A stretch of DNA of 64,000 bases from an uncultured Gammaproteobacteria bacterium (GCA_938084745.1 CALKEZ010000006.1:129007-193006); one strand, 5' to 3'; shown: positions 17,517-26,979, counted from the stretch's first letter. The notes: generated by a model from the sequence alone, not told the origin. Program-made: numbers and translations.

Positions 17517-18407
17517 TTAACCAAGCTTAGCTAACACTTCTTGTATAACAGAACCAAACGATGAAGGATTAGGAACAACAGTTACACCACATTCCTGCAG
17601 TATCTCTACTTTTTCTGCCGCGCTTTCGCCAACGGCAGAAATAATCGCGCCAGCATGACCCATGCGACGACCTTTCGGTGCGGTTAAACCCGCGACATAA
17701 CCAATGACCGGTTTTGACATATTGTCTCTGGCCCACATGGCTGCATCAACCTCCTGTGGTCCACCAATCTCACCAATAATGACAACCGCCTTGGTTTCAG
17801 GATCGTTTTCAAATGCTTCGAGATGATCCCGGAAAGAACTACCATTGATGGGATCACCACCGATACCGATACTGGATGAAACACCAATACCCAGTTCTTT
17901 CATTTGTGAGGCTGCCTCATAACCCAGAGTACCGGAACGTCCTACGATACCGACATTGCCCGGAATATAGATATGACCCGGCATGATACCCATCATACAT
18001 TTTCCCGGACTGATGGAGCCGGCACAGTTGGGACCGGTTAACAGCATCTTTGCTTCCGCTCTATAACGGCGCATATAACGTTTAACACGGATCATGTCTT
18101 GTGAAGGGATACCATCAGTAATCGCAACACAGTATCGAATACCGGCATCGGCAGCTTCCATAATACTGTCTGCTGCGAATGGTGGTGGCACGAAGATAAT
18201 GCTCGCGTCTGCGCCGGTCGCTGCAACAGCATCTTTCATCGTGTTAAAGACGGGTTTATCCAGATGTTTGGTGCCGCCTTTACCCGGTGTAACACCGCCA
18301 ACGATATTGGTACCGTATTTGATCATGTCTTCTGCGTGAAAAGAACCAATCTGACCGGTAAAACCTTGAACTAAAACTTTTGTATTTTCATCTAAATGAA
18401 TTGCCAT
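17517..18407 (-). CDS. mtkB: malate-CoA ligase (malate thiokinase) alpha subunit
   Basis: With MtkA it makes malyl-CoA from malate, CoA and ATP. The 296-residue protein has the CoA-binding start [36 protein letters not shown], then [25 protein letters not shown]. The MGHAGAIIS segment carries the active-site phosphohistidine. SucD (succinyl-CoA synthetase) is the close relative; malate use is inferred from the flanking mcl, sga and hpr. It begins 13 bases after mtkA, and its AGGAGG site overlaps the end of mtkA, so the two are translationally coupled. Confidence 0.92.
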   Translation of the reverse strand: MAIHLDENTKVLVQGFTGQIGSFHAEDMIKYGTNIVGGVTPGKGGTKHLDKPVFNTMKDAVAATGADASIIFVPPPFAADSIMEAADAGIRYCVAITDGIPSQDMIRVKRYMRRYRAEAKMLLTGPNCAGSISPGKCMMGIMPGHIYIPGNVGIVGRSGTLGYEAASQMKELGIGVSSSIGIGGDPINGSSFRDHLEAFENDPETKAVVIIGEIGGPQEVDAAMWARDNMSKPVIGYVAGLTAPKGRRMGHAGAIISAVGESAAEKVEILQECGVTVVPNPSSFGSVIQEVLAKLG

Positions 18408-18420
18408 GTTCTTATCCTCC

Positions 18421-19596
18421 TCATTTACCAGTCGCTTCTTTCCAGGCAGCTACAGCTTTATCTGCAGCCTCTTTTAGTGTCTCTGCCATGATAATTGGCA
18501 GACCACTATCGATCAGAATCTTGCGACCCTCTTCGACATTTGTGCCTGATAACCTAACAACAAGGGGAACCTTTAAATCGATTTTTTGCACGGCTTGAAC
18601 AACACCTTCTGCAATCCAGTCACAACGGTTTATACCCGCGAAGATATTCACCAGGATACACTCGACCTTTTCGTCAGAAAGTACCAGGTTGAATGCCTTG
18701 GTCGTACGTTCGGGGGACGCACCACCACCTATATCGAGAAAGTTTGCAGGTTCACCACCAGCGTGCATGATCATATCCATCGTCGCCATTGCCAGACCCG
18801 CACCATTGATAATACAACCAATGTTACCGTCCAGGCCGACATAACTCAGACCACGATCCGCAGCACGCATTTCACGAGCGTCTTCCTGTGATTTGTCACG
18901 TAACTCTGCAATATTGTGATGACGAAATAAGGCATTGTCATCAAAACCCATCTTTGCATCGACCGCCAGGATATTGCCTTCTTTGGTAACGACTAAAGGA
19001 TTGATTTCAACCATGGTCGCATCCAGATCACGCATCGCCCGATAACAACCCAGTATCGTTGTTACTGCCTGATTCACCTGGGTCTTATCCAGACCTAATG
19101 CGAACGCAATTTCACGTGCCTGAAACGGCTGCATACCCACTGCCGGTTCAACGGCAACTTTAATAATTGATTCAGGTTTGCTAACGGCGAGTTCTTCTAT
19201 CTCCATACCGCCCTCAGCTGAGGCAACCACCGTGACGCTTTCTTTCGCACGATCCAGTACAAAGGCGAGATAGATTTCGCGCTCAATGTTGCAACCAGCT
19301 TCAATATAAAGCCGATGACAAATCTTGCCTTGTGGACCGGTTTGATGCGTGATCAGCTTTGCTCCGAGTAACTCTTCAGCAGCTTTGGATACTTCTGCTT
19401 CTGATTTACATACTTTTATACCACCCGCTTTACCACGGGCACCGGAATGTATTTGTGCTTTAACAACCCAGACTTCACCACCAATTTCTATCGCACGATA
19501 CGCCGCTTGTTCAGGGCTATATGCGAGTCCACCGGCAGCAATGGGGATACCATATTCTGCAAGTATTTCTTTAGACTGATATTCATGAATATCCAT
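18421..19596 (-). CDS. mtkA: malate-CoA ligase (malate thiokinase) beta subunit
   Basis: This ATP-grasp subunit is 391 residues, the usual length. It starts [19 protein letters not shown], with [23 protein letters not shown] as the ATP-binding lysine region. [28 protein letters not shown] and [17 protein letters not shown] follow, and [12 protein letters not shown] lies near the CoA site. SucC is the homologue in the TCA cycle; assignment to malate rests on the operon. A strong AGGAGGTT ribosome binding site precedes the ATG. The gene follows the malyl-CoA lyase gene by 42 bases. Confidence 0.92.
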   Translation of the reverse strand: MDIHEYQSKEILAEYGIPIAAGGLAYSPEQAAYRAIEIGGEVWVVKAQIHSGARGKAGGIKVCKSEAEVSKAAEELLGAKLITHQTGPQGKICHRLYIEAGCNIEREIYLAFVLDRAKESVTVVASAEGGMEIEELAVSKPESIIKVAVEPAVGMQPFQAREIAFALGLDKTQVNQAVTTILGCYRAMRDLDATMVEINPLVVTKEGNILAVDAKMGFDDNALFRHHNIAELRDKSQEDAREMRAADRGLSYVGLDGNIGCIINGAGLAMATMDMIMHAGGEPANFLDIGGGASPERTTKAFNLVLSDEKVECILVNIFAGINRCDWIAEGVVQAVQKIDLKVPLVVRLSGTNVEEGRKILIDSGLPIIMAETLKEAADKAVAAWKEATGK

Positions 19597-19638
19597 GAGT
19601 TCAACCTCCTGATAGTTTTAGATTAAATTCTTTTGTTT

Positions 19639-20586
19639 TTACTTTGCTGCGATTTGATCTGCTTGCGCGATCACATTGCGCGCCATACGCTCGGAAGCGA
19701 TATCAATCATCTTGCCATCGAGTTGGGCTGCACCTTTGCCGGCCTTGGCCGCTTCTTCCAATGCTTCCAGTACACGACGTGCGCGTGTTACTTCGGCATC
19801 AGGTGGAGACATGACTTCATTCGCCAATGCAATTTGAGAAGGATGAATAGCCCACTTACCTTCATAACCTAAGGCAGCAACACGACGCGCGGCTTCTTTA
19901 AAGGCTTCTGCATCACTAAAGTCACCAAACGGACCATCAATTGCACGCAGGCCGTATGCACGACACGCGGTCAACATTTGGACTTGTGCAGCATGCCATT
20001 GATCGATTTCAACACCTTTACAGGTGTAGTCAGGATTCAGTCCACCTATAACCGTGGTACGTGAACGCAAGCTGGCAGCATAATCAGCAACGCCAAAATG
20101 GAATGCTTCCAGACGCTTGCTGGCTTGGGCAATGGTAAAAACATTAGCGCCGCCCAGAGCAGTTTCGATTAAACATTCCAGACCAATTTTTTTCTTCAGC
20201 CCCATCGCTGTTTCAATCTGGGTTACCAGCATATCAACGGCATAGACATCTTCAGCGGTACCTACTTTTGGAATGAGAATGGTATCGAGCTTGTTGCCGG
20301 CCTGTTCCAGAATATCAACCACATCGCGATACATGTAATGTGTATCCAGACCGTTGATACGGACAGACATGGTCTTGTTGCCCCAATCAATATCGTTTAA
20401 ACCTTCAATTATATTTTTGCGTGCCTGGGCCTTGTCATCAGGGACAACGGCATCTTCACAATCGAGAAAAACATAATCTGCATCACTTTTGGCAGCTTTT
20501 TCAAACATGCCTGGATTTGAGCCGGGAACGGCCAGTTCACTACGTTGTAGACGCGGGCGCGCCTGTTCATATTGTGTAAAACTCAT
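19639..20586 (-). CDS. mcl: malyl-CoA lyase (HpcH/HpaI aldolase family)
   Basis: Cleaves malyl-CoA to acetyl-CoA and glyoxylate, the last step of the serine cycle. The family signatures are RPRLQRSELAVPGSNPGMFEKAAKSDADYVFLDCEDAVVP, MSVRINGLDTHYMYRDV, ILIPKVGTAEDV and GLECLIETALG (the Mg-binding Glu/Asp). FHFGVADYAASL and GKWAIHPSQI follow. I choose the ATG ending at 20586 (MSFTQYEQ, about 315 residues) because GGAGGG lies about 9 bases before it; a start 30 bases further up is possible but poorly supported. It lies 157 bases after sga, with a strong hairpin in that gap. Confidence 0.93.
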   Translation of the reverse strand: MSFTQYEQARPRLQRSELAVPGSNPGMFEKAAKSDADYVFLDCEDAVVPDDKAQARKNIIEGLNDIDWGNKTMSVRINGLDTHYMYRDVVDILEQAGNKLDTILIPKVGTAEDVYAVDMLVTQIETAMGLKKKIGLECLIETALGGANVFTIAQASKRLEAFHFGVADYAASLRSRTTVIGGLNPDYTCKGVEIDQWHAAQVQMLTACRAYGLRAIDGPFGDFSDAEAFKEAARRVAALGYEGKWAIHPSQIALANEVMSPPDAEVTRARRVLEALEEAAKAGKGAAQLDGKMIDIASERMARNVIAQADQIAAK

Positions 20587-20671
20587 AAGTTTTTTACCCT
20601 CCGTTTTTGCTAACAATCAAAGCAATTCATTAGCAAAAGCTTAATAAACACTATCGTTAAATAACAGAATG

Positions 20672-20696
20672 TCCCGGCACCTTAGCAGTGCCGGGA
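20672..20696 (-). other. hairpin between sga and mcl
   Basis: TCCCGGCAC and GTGCCGGGA form a 9-base-pair stem with a 7-base loop. A weaker GC-rich hairpin lies next to it, at about 20712-20731. Neither is followed by a T-run on the minus strand. They may be processing or stability elements, or a partial terminator. Confidence 0.65.
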
Positions 20697-20743
20697 TTGC
20701 ATTACGGTAAAGGCGCGCATTAAGGCACGCCATTAGAGCTTGG

Positions 20744-21928
20744 TTATTGCTGAATTCTTGGTTTAGCCGTAGAACGCAGGTATTCCTGCGCAGCAGCCAC
20801 ACCACTACCTAATTCAATCGGGTAACCCAGATCTTTCATGGACATTTCAGCACCATTGATTGGAGTCAGAACCATCAACTCGTTCATATCACCAAGGTGG
20901 CCAATACGAAATGCCTGACCGGCAATCTTGGCAAGACTGATTGAAAGAGCGAGATTGTAGTAGTTATATGCGTGACGGACGACTTCATTGCCATCAAAGC
21001 CTTCAGGGACTTTAACGGCAGTAACTGTATCGGAATACCATTTTTCTTCGTTGGCGATCGGTCTCATACCCCAGGCACTTACTGCAGCGCGAACGGCATT
21101 AGCCATCCGATGATGACGGGCAAAGACATTGTCCAGGCCTTCTTCGAATAGCATATTCAGTGACTCACGTAGACCACGGAGTAAATTCATAGGCGGGGTG
21201 TAAGGGAAAAAACCAAGATCATTGGTTTTAATTTGATCATTCCAGTCAAAAAATGTTTTTGGTAAGGTTGAACCTTCACGACAAGCGAGTGCTTTTTCAC
21301 TGGCGCAAACGATACCCAGTCCGGTAGGCAGCATGAAGCCTTTTTGTGAACCGGAAACACAGATGTCTACGCCCCATTCATCCATGCGAAAATCGATAGA
21401 ACCGACAGAACTAACACCATCAACAAATAATAAAGCAGGATGATTACAGGCATCGAGAGCCTTGCGTACGCCGGCAATGTCAGAAGCGACACCGGTTGCT
21501 GTTTCGTTTTGTGTGGCAAAAACAGCTTTTATTTCATGTTTCTTATCTGCAGCCAGAATTTCAGCATACTTTTCGACAGGTACACCATCACCCCAGTCTT
21601 CTTCCAATGCGTGAACATCCAGACCCCAGCGTTGGCATAAGTCTACCCAAAGATTTGAGAAATGACCAAAGCCTGACATTAAGACCTTATCACCCGCGTT
21701 CAGGGTGTTAGCGACAGCCGATTCCCAACCACCGGTTCCTGAAGCAGGAAAAATAAACACGCGGCCCGTCTTGGTCTTGAAGACTTTTTTCATGTCTTCG
21801 TAAAGTGGTTTAGTGAATGCAGGCAAGTCCATGGCGCGCATGTCTTCCTGCTCGATGTTCATCGCGTTCTGAATGCGACGTGGCACAGTAGTTGGGCCAG
21901 GGATAAATAAAAAATTACGTCCAGGCAT
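20744..21928 (-). CDS. sga: serine-glyoxylate aminotransferase
   Basis: A class V, PLP-dependent aminotransferase of 394 residues. It passes the amino group of serine to glyoxylate, giving hydroxypyruvate and glycine, and is the entry enzyme of the serine cycle. Landmarks are GRNFLFIPGPTTVPRRIQNAMN, FPASGTGGWESAVANTL, LLFVDGVSSVGSIDFRMDEWGVD and SGSQKGFMLPTGLGI, in which the Lys of SQKG carries PLP. The late FRIGHLGDMNE motif holds the substrate-carboxylate Arg. A GGAGGG site precedes the ATG. It is the first gene of the block; a terminator-like hairpin lies about 43 bases upstream. Confidence 0.94.
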   Translation of the reverse strand: MPGRNFLFIPGPTTVPRRIQNAMNIEQEDMRAMDLPAFTKPLYEDMKKVFKTKTGRVFIFPASGTGGWESAVANTLNAGDKVLMSGFGHFSNLWVDLCQRWGLDVHALEEDWGDGVPVEKYAEILAADKKHEIKAVFATQNETATGVASDIAGVRKALDACNHPALLFVDGVSSVGSIDFRMDEWGVDICVSGSQKGFMLPTGLGIVCASEKALACREGSTLPKTFFDWNDQIKTNDLGFFPYTPPMNLLRGLRESLNMLFEEGLDNVFARHHRMANAVRAAVSAWGMRPIANEEKWYSDTVTAVKVPEGFDGNEVVRHAYNYYNLALSISLAKIAGQAFRIGHLGDMNELMVLTPINGAEMSMKDLGYPIELGSGVAAAQEYLRSTAKPRIQQ

Positions 21929-21970
21929 GATTAATACCCTCCAATGTTGTGAAAAAATATCTTTGCTAAT

Positions 21971-21990
21971 AAAAAAGCGAGTGCGCTTTT
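21971..21990 (-). terminator. terminator-like hairpin in the sga leader (possible attenuator)
   Basis: On the minus strand AAAAGCG, loop CACT and CGCTTTTTT form a 7-base-pair stem running into T residues, about 43 bases before the sga start codon. It could end transcripts coming from metZ, about 240 bases upstream, or act as an attenuator if the sga promoter lies above it. There is little room for a promoter below it. Confidence 0.5.
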
Positions 21991-22091
21991 CTATTTAAAA
22001 CGTTCTGTTGTTTCAGGGGCTTTCGCTAAGACATCTCTTCAGCAGAGAGCGCATGTATCAATTCTTAATTATTATTATATTTTTTTAGCGC

Positions 22092-22121
22092 GATTCGGTC
22101 ATTACCATAAATCGCCGAATC
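22092..22121. promoter_or_regulatory. inverted repeat upstream of the serine-cycle operon (candidate operator)
   Basis: GATTCGG and CCGAATC form a perfect inverted repeat with a 16-base spacer, about 165-195 bases upstream of sga in the 302-base gap between metZ and sga. A long T/A-rich stretch adjoins it. This could be the binding site of a LysR-type or similar regulator, or an RNA stem at the end of metZ. No regulator gene is adjacent. Confidence 0.35.
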
Positions 22122-22230
22122 ACGATGATTGATATCAAGCAGAGTAGTCTAACTAAAAAATAGCGGGGAGATCAATCTTCAGACGATATTCTATATATTC
22201 GTCAATTATCTTGCCTGCATAACTACGTCA

Positions 22231-23412
22231 TCAGGAGGCCTGCTCAAGATCATTAATTAAATCTGACACATCCTCAAGACCGACCGAAAGACGTATCAAT
22301 CCCGGGTTTATACCTACCTCTAAACGCTGTTCATCACTCAGTTTGTGGTGCGTCGTACTACCGGGATGAGTAATTGTGCTCTTGGTATCACCCAAATTAG
22401 CGGTAATGGAGAACAATTTAATCGAATCAATAAATTTCCAGGCTTGTTCTTTTCCACCTTTCACTTCAAAACTGACAATTCCACCGAATCCAGATTGCTG
22501 TTGGGTTGCAAGTTCATGCTGCGGATGAGACTTTAATCCCGGGTAATAAACCGTTTCGACAAATTTTTGACTATTCAACCATTCCGCAATCTGTTGTGCA
22601 TTTTGGCAATGTGCCTGCATACGAATGCTCAGGGTTTCTAACCCTTTTAGAAAAATCCAGGCATTAAACGGACTCATACTGGCTCCGCCCGTACGCAAAA
22701 AGGTGTAAATATCTTCACCAAGTAAAGAGTCACTACCAACAATAGCACCGCCCACGCAACGCCCTTGTCCATCCAGGTACTTTGTCGCGGAATGAATCAC
22801 AATATCAGCACCAAGCTTTAAGGGGAGTTGTAGACTCGGGGTACAAAAACAATTGTCAACAATTAACAGTAAGTTGCTGTTATGCGCTATATCAGCCACT
22901 TTTTGAATATCAACGATTTCAGTTAATGGATTTGACGGCGTTTCCAGAAAAAATAATTTGGTATCGCTAGTTATCGCACGTTCCCAGTCCTGATAGTCAG
23001 TCGAGTCAACAAATGTGGTCGTGATACCGTATCGGGGTAGTATGTTTGACAGTAAATTAACGGTTGAACCGAAAATACTACGTGAAGAAACAATGTGATC
23101 TCCCGCCTTTAACAACCCCAGCAATGTACACAATATGGCGCTCATCCCTGAAGAGGTCCCTATACAACGCTCTCCCTGTTCCAATGCAGCCAATCGCTGT
23201 TCAAATGTTCTAACTGTGGGATTAGTAAAACGTGAATAAATATTGCCTGGGCTATCTCCCGAAAAACGAGCTGCAGCCTCGGCTGCACTGGCAAAGACAT
23301 AACTTGAAGTTGGGAAGATTAATTCGCTATGTTCGCCTTCCTGACTACGGACCTGGCCTGCGCGGACGGCGAGCGTGTTTGGCCCAAATGTTTTTTTTGT
23401 CGTATTAGTCAT
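22231..23412 (-). CDS. metZ: O-succinylhomoserine sulfhydrylase
   Basis: A Cys/Met-metabolism PLP enzyme of 393 residues that makes homocysteine directly from O-succinylhomoserine and sulfide. Motifs include TLAVRAGQVRSQEGEHSE, YSRFTNPTVRTFEQRLAALEQGE (PLP phosphate site), IVDNCFCTPSLQLPLKLGAD, and SATKYLDGQGRCVGGA, with the PLP Lys in TKY. The late TNLGDTKS-like TANLGDTKSTITHPGSTTH segment is standard. MetZ rather than MetB or MetC is favoured by IYSRFTNPTV and GQGRCVGG. The gene is single. Its leader of about 350 bases holds structured elements. Confidence 0.9.
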   Translation of the reverse strand: MTNTTKKTFGPNTLAVRAGQVRSQEGEHSELIFPTSSYVFASAAEAAARFSGDSPGNIYSRFTNPTVRTFEQRLAALEQGERCIGTSSGMSAILCTLLGLLKAGDHIVSSRSIFGSTVNLLSNILPRYGITTTFVDSTDYQDWERAITSDTKLFFLETPSNPLTEIVDIQKVADIAHNSNLLLIVDNCFCTPSLQLPLKLGADIVIHSATKYLDGQGRCVGGAIVGSDSLLGEDIYTFLRTGGASMSPFNAWIFLKGLETLSIRMQAHCQNAQQIAEWLNSQKFVETVYYPGLKSHPQHELATQQQSGFGGIVSFEVKGGKEQAWKFIDSIKLFSITANLGDTKSTITHPGSTTHHKLSDEQRLEVGINPGLIRLSVGLEDVSDLINDLEQAS

Positions 23413-23766
23413 AATGGCATCCTCATAATTAAATCAAAACCTTTATAAGAGTCAGCCTGAACATGTGTTGCTGGGTGAATGCGGGAAGAATTAAGAAAAG
23501 TCGCTTCGGACTCCTGTCCTCTCGCGACATACACTCCATCCATGGAGGTAACCCACATTCAGCTTCAGCTAAAGCAGGTTGTCTCTTTAGCGGTATTTTT
23601 ATTGCGCCCGCAAGCTGATTTCAAATCGGCGCATACAGAGAAAATAGAGAATTTTGCTCTCTATGTCAATTACTTAAAGTGACTTTCTACTGATTGATAT
23701 TACGGTTAAAATGGATGAGAAAATACAAATCATCAAATAATAATATACATATAGGGAGAGCATCTT
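23413..23766. other. metZ-icd divergent gap with structured metZ leader
   Basis: No gene in this 354-base gap. On the minus strand, the metZ leader contains a two-stem hairpin at 23500-23528: GTCGC pairs with GCGAC around an inner GGAC / GTCC stem closed by AGGA, followed by TTTT. A further small hairpin, CTCCA / TGGAG, lies at 23534-23547. I could not match these to a SAM riboswitch consensus by eye. On the plus side, icd has a GGGAGA ribosome binding site and an A+T-rich promoter area near 23690-23750. Confidence 0.5.
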
Positions 23767-25062
23767 TTGGTCGCATCAAAAAAAGCCCCAGCTGGTGGCA
23801 AAAAAATATCAATTAAAAATGGCATACTAAACGTGCCGGATACACCGGTCATTCCGTTTATCGAAGGAGATGGCATAGGCCCCGATGTTTGGAAAGCTGC
23901 TCAACGTGTCCTGGATGCTGCTGTCAAAAAAACCTATGGCGGTAAAAAAGAAATAAAATGGCTTGAGGTTTATGCCGGTGAAAAAGCGAATCGTTTAACC
24001 GGAAGCTGGCTACCAGACGAAACTATTGAAACCTGCCGTGAATTCCTCGTTGCGATTAAAGGTCCTTTAACGACACCTATTGGCGGTGGTATTAGTTCAC
24101 TCAACGTTGCATTACGCCAAATTCTGGATTTATATGTTTGTCTTCGTCCTGTCCGTTGGTATAGAGGTGTTCCTTCACCGGTTAAGCATCCTGAATTAAT
24201 CGACATGGTAATATTCCGCGAAAATACAGAAGACATCTATGCCGGCATTGAATTTGAACAAGGTAGCGATGAAAATAATAAATTCCTTGAGCTATTTAAA
24301 GAACATTTTCCGACTTATTATAGAAAGATTCGTTTTCCGGCCACTTCAGGAATTGGCATCAAACCGATATCTCAGGAAGGAACGTCTCGTCTCGTTCGTG
24401 CAGCCATTAAATATGCTATAGATAACGATCGTAAGAGCGTTACCTTTGTGCATAAAGGCAACATCATGAAGTTCACCGAAGGCGCATTTCGTAACTGGGG
24501 TTATGAACTGGCTGAAAAAGAATTTAATAAGGAAACCTACAGCTGGGATATCTGGGAACGTACAAAAGCAGAAAAAGGTATGCAAGCCGCGCAGGATGAA
24601 ATGGCTCAGGCTGAAAAAGATGGAAAGGTTCTGATTAAAGATGCGATTGCAGATATTACATTGCAACAGGTACTGACACGACCGGAAGACTTTGAAGTCA
24701 TTGCAACAATGAATCTCAATGGTGACTACCTGTCTGATGCTTTGGCTGCTCAGGTCGGCGGTATCGGTATCGCGCCAGGCGGAAACATTAACTACGATTC
24801 AGGCCACGCTATATTTGAAGCAACGCATGGCACCGCACCTAAATATGCCGATCTGGATAAGGTGAATCCGGGTTCATTATTACTGTCAGGTGAAATGATG
24901 CTCCGATATCTGGGATGGACTGAAGCTGCCGATCGCGTTATTACATCAATGGATAAAACCATTGCTAACAAAACGGTTACTTATGACTTTGCGCGTCAGA
25001 TGGATGGTGCAACCGAGGTAAAATGTAGTGAATTTGCCGACGCATTAATCTCAAACCTGTGA
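23767..25062 (+). CDS. icd: NADP-dependent isocitrate dehydrogenase
   Basis: Oxidative decarboxylation of isocitrate to 2-oxoglutarate. The protein (about 431 residues) follows the E. coli type: [39 protein letters not shown] with the regulatory Ser in [28 protein letters not shown] and [44 protein letters not shown] and HGTAPKYA follow. The start is a TTG at 23767 with GGGAGA upstream; it gives the correct N-terminal length. AceK, 22 bases downstream, phosphorylates the Ser of the SSLN segment, so this pair controls the isocitrate branch point. Confidence 0.96.
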   Translation: MVASKKAPAGGKKISIKNGILNVPDTPVIPFIEGDGIGPDVWKAAQRVLDAAVKKTYGGKKEIKWLEVYAGEKANRLTGSWLPDETIETCREFLVAIKGPLTTPIGGGISSLNVALRQILDLYVCLRPVRWYRGVPSPVKHPELIDMVIFRENTEDIYAGIEFEQGSDENNKFLELFKEHFPTYYRKIRFPATSGIGIKPISQEGTSRLVRAAIKYAIDNDRKSVTFVHKGNIMKFTEGAFRNWGYELAEKEFNKETYSWDIWERTKAEKGMQAAQDEMAQAEKDGKVLIKDAIADITLQQVLTRPEDFEVIATMNLNGDYLSDALAAQVGGIGIAPGGNINYDSGHAIFEATHGTAPKYADLDKVNPGSLLLSGEMMLRYLGWTEAADRVITSMDKTIANKTVTYDFARQMDGATEVKCSEFADALISNL

Positions 25063-25084
25063 TGTGTAGAACATAGTTAAGATC

Positions 25085-26815
25085 ATGTCAGATAGAGATC
25101 TGATTGCTGAATGCTCGCAGATTATCTACGACGGGTTTATACGTTACAACAGTAACTTCCACCGGATGACAAAACGTGCCCGGACACGTTTTGAACAGCG
25201 CGATTGGAAAGGACATCAACAGGATATTGTTGACCGTGTCGATCTGTATGAAAAGTCAGTTCGTCGTATTGTGCTCGCCCTGCGTAAAATACTGGGCGAG
25301 CGTGTCGATGATAAAGCACTCTGGCACGAAATAAGAAGTTACTTTGGCGAACGCCTAAATCAGGTTCCTGATAATGATTTTATAAAGACATTTTTTAATT
25401 CAACTACACGCCGTATTTTTGGTACGGAAGGCGTTGATCAAAGTATAGAGTTCATATCAACCAGTCCATCGGATGATCTGCACCTTATAATGTCGCTCAA
25501 TATTCGACGCTATCCCTACTGGGTTTCCCTGGAACGTATTTTTGAGACTATCCTCGAAGATTTTTCATTTCGCATTCCCTATGATGATCTCGGCGCTAAT
25601 GCGGACCGCATCGCAACATTGGTCGAAGCGCACACAAAAGCCAAATTTAAGAATGACATTGAATATATCCGGTTTGAATTTATTGACTCATTTTTTTACC
25701 AGGCAGCGCGTGCTTATTTAGTTGGTAAACTAATATTGAGTAAGGGCGAAACACCGATTGTCATCGCTTTTAAAAATGAAGATAACGGCATTATGGTTGA
25801 TGCCGTTTTTCTCAACGAAAATGAAATCAGTTTAATCTTCGGCTACACACGTTCATATTACTTTGCTGATCCTAATTCGGTCATCGGCGCAGTACATTTT
25901 CTCAAGTCAATACTTCCCAGAAAGCCAATTGATGAGTTATACACAGTACTCGGTCGCTTAAGACAGGGAAAAACTGAACGCCACAGAACCTTTGCCAAGC
26001 ACCTGATCAATACGAAAGACAAGTTCATGCATGCCGAGGGTGACACTGGACTGGTAATGATCGTATTTACCTTGCCGTCATACAACCTGGTCTTCAAGAT
26101 TATCCGGGATAAGTTTGGCTACCCTAAAACAGTTTCTCGCGAAGAGGTTATTGATAAATACAAACTTGTATCAAAGCACGATAGAGCTGGCAGGCTGATT
26201 GATACGCAGGAATTCCTTAACCTGGAATTCCCCGCGAATCGCTTTTCAAAAGAACTTCTAAATGAACTGCTAGAGGGCGCTTCGGAAACCGTTCGCAAGG
26301 AAGGCAGTAACCTTATACTAAAACGTGTTTATACAGAAAGACGTGTTCGCCCATTAAATTTATATATCAACGAGGTGCCTGAAGAAGAGGCTATTGCAGC
26401 AGTTATCGATTATGGTCAGGCGATTAAAGATCTCGCAGAAACAAACATCTTTACCGGTGATCTGTTACTGAAGAATTTCGGCGTCACATTACACAAGCGT
26501 GTCATCTTTTATGATTATGATGAAGTCTCATTAGTAACCGATTGTAATTTTCGGGAAATACCCGAGGCGAATGATTATGGCGATGAAATGCTAGCTGATA
26601 CCTGGTACTACGTTGGCAAGAACGATATATTTCCTGAAGAATTTATCCGGTTTTTATCCATGAATGAGAACCTTAAAGCTGAATTTATGAAACATCACCA
26701 GGATTTATTGACTGCTGAGTATTGGCGTGGAGTTCAGAATAAGCATAAAAAGGGAGAAGTCTCACTGGTGGTCCCCTATACATCAACCAGTTCAACACTG
26801 GAGGAGAGTTATTAA
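25085..26815 (+). CDS. aceK: isocitrate dehydrogenase kinase/phosphatase
   Basis: A bifunctional enzyme of 576 residues, the usual size, that inactivates Icd by phosphorylation and reactivates it by removing the phosphate. Features include the N-terminal helical region with RARTRFEQRDWKGHQQDIVDRVDLYE, then YFFADPNSVIGA-like YYFADPNSVIGAVHFLKS. The kinase core contains VFTLPSYNLVFKIIRDKF, GDLLLKNFGVTLHKRVIFYDYDEV and YVGKNDIFPEEF. It is normally encoded in aceBAK; here it is paired with icd. Its activity implies that a glyoxylate shunt exists elsewhere in the genome. Its stop codon overlaps the end of a small minus-strand gene. Confidence 0.96.
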   Translation: MSDRDLIAECSQIIYDGFIRYNSNFHRMTKRARTRFEQRDWKGHQQDIVDRVDLYEKSVRRIVLALRKILGERVDDKALWHEIRSYFGERLNQVPDNDFIKTFFNSTTRRIFGTEGVDQSIEFISTSPSDDLHLIMSLNIRRYPYWVSLERIFETILEDFSFRIPYDDLGANADRIATLVEAHTKAKFKNDIEYIRFEFIDSFFYQAARAYLVGKLILSKGETPIVIAFKNEDNGIMVDAVFLNENEISLIFGYTRSYYFADPNSVIGAVHFLKSILPRKPIDELYTVLGRLRQGKTERHRTFAKHLINTKDKFMHAEGDTGLVMIVFTLPSYNLVFKIIRDKFGYPKTVSREEVIDKYKLVSKHDRAGRLIDTQEFLNLEFPANRFSKELLNELLEGASETVRKEGSNLILKRVYTERRVRPLNLYINEVPEEEAIAAVIDYGQAIKDLAETNIFTGDLLLKNFGVTLHKRVIFYDYDEVSLVTDCNFREIPEANDYGDEMLADTWYYVGKNDIFPEEFIRFLSMNENLKAEFMKHHQDLLTAEYWRGVQNKHKKGEVSLVVPYTSTSSTLEESY

Positions 26816-26979
26816 TCTTCTTTCTGTTTTATTTTTATACCATTCTGTGCGAGGATTTTTTTAAGATCATCATTTTCCGCTTCCACTCTATTATATTCTG
26901 CAAAAACTCTGTGTACCTAAATGGAGATTGCGAACATAATGAAAGCATAAGCCAACACAGCACCAAGGTAGGAGGCCAT
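26812..26979 (-). pseudogene. small membrane protein gene with an in-frame amber codon
   Basis: On the minus strand one frame of 55 codons runs from ATG (26979) to TAA (26812-26814), broken only by TAG at 26917-26919. The first part, MASYLGAVLAYAFIMFAISI, is a membrane segment. The second part continues VHRVFAEYNRVEAENDDLKK and then ILAQNGIKIKQKED, a charged coiled-coil-like tail. Both halves look like one small protein, so the TAG is either a recent nonsense mutation, a sequencing error or a recoded codon. I see no strong ribosome binding site. The gene is convergent with aceK and overlaps its stop. Family unknown. Confidence 0.5.

Noticed and set aside
22050-22090. Hammerhead-like core (CUGANGA and GAAA) in the sga leader on the minus strand
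   Set aside because: The bases between the two boxes do not form the needed stem II, and no cleavage-site partner helix is seen; the short motif is expected by chance.
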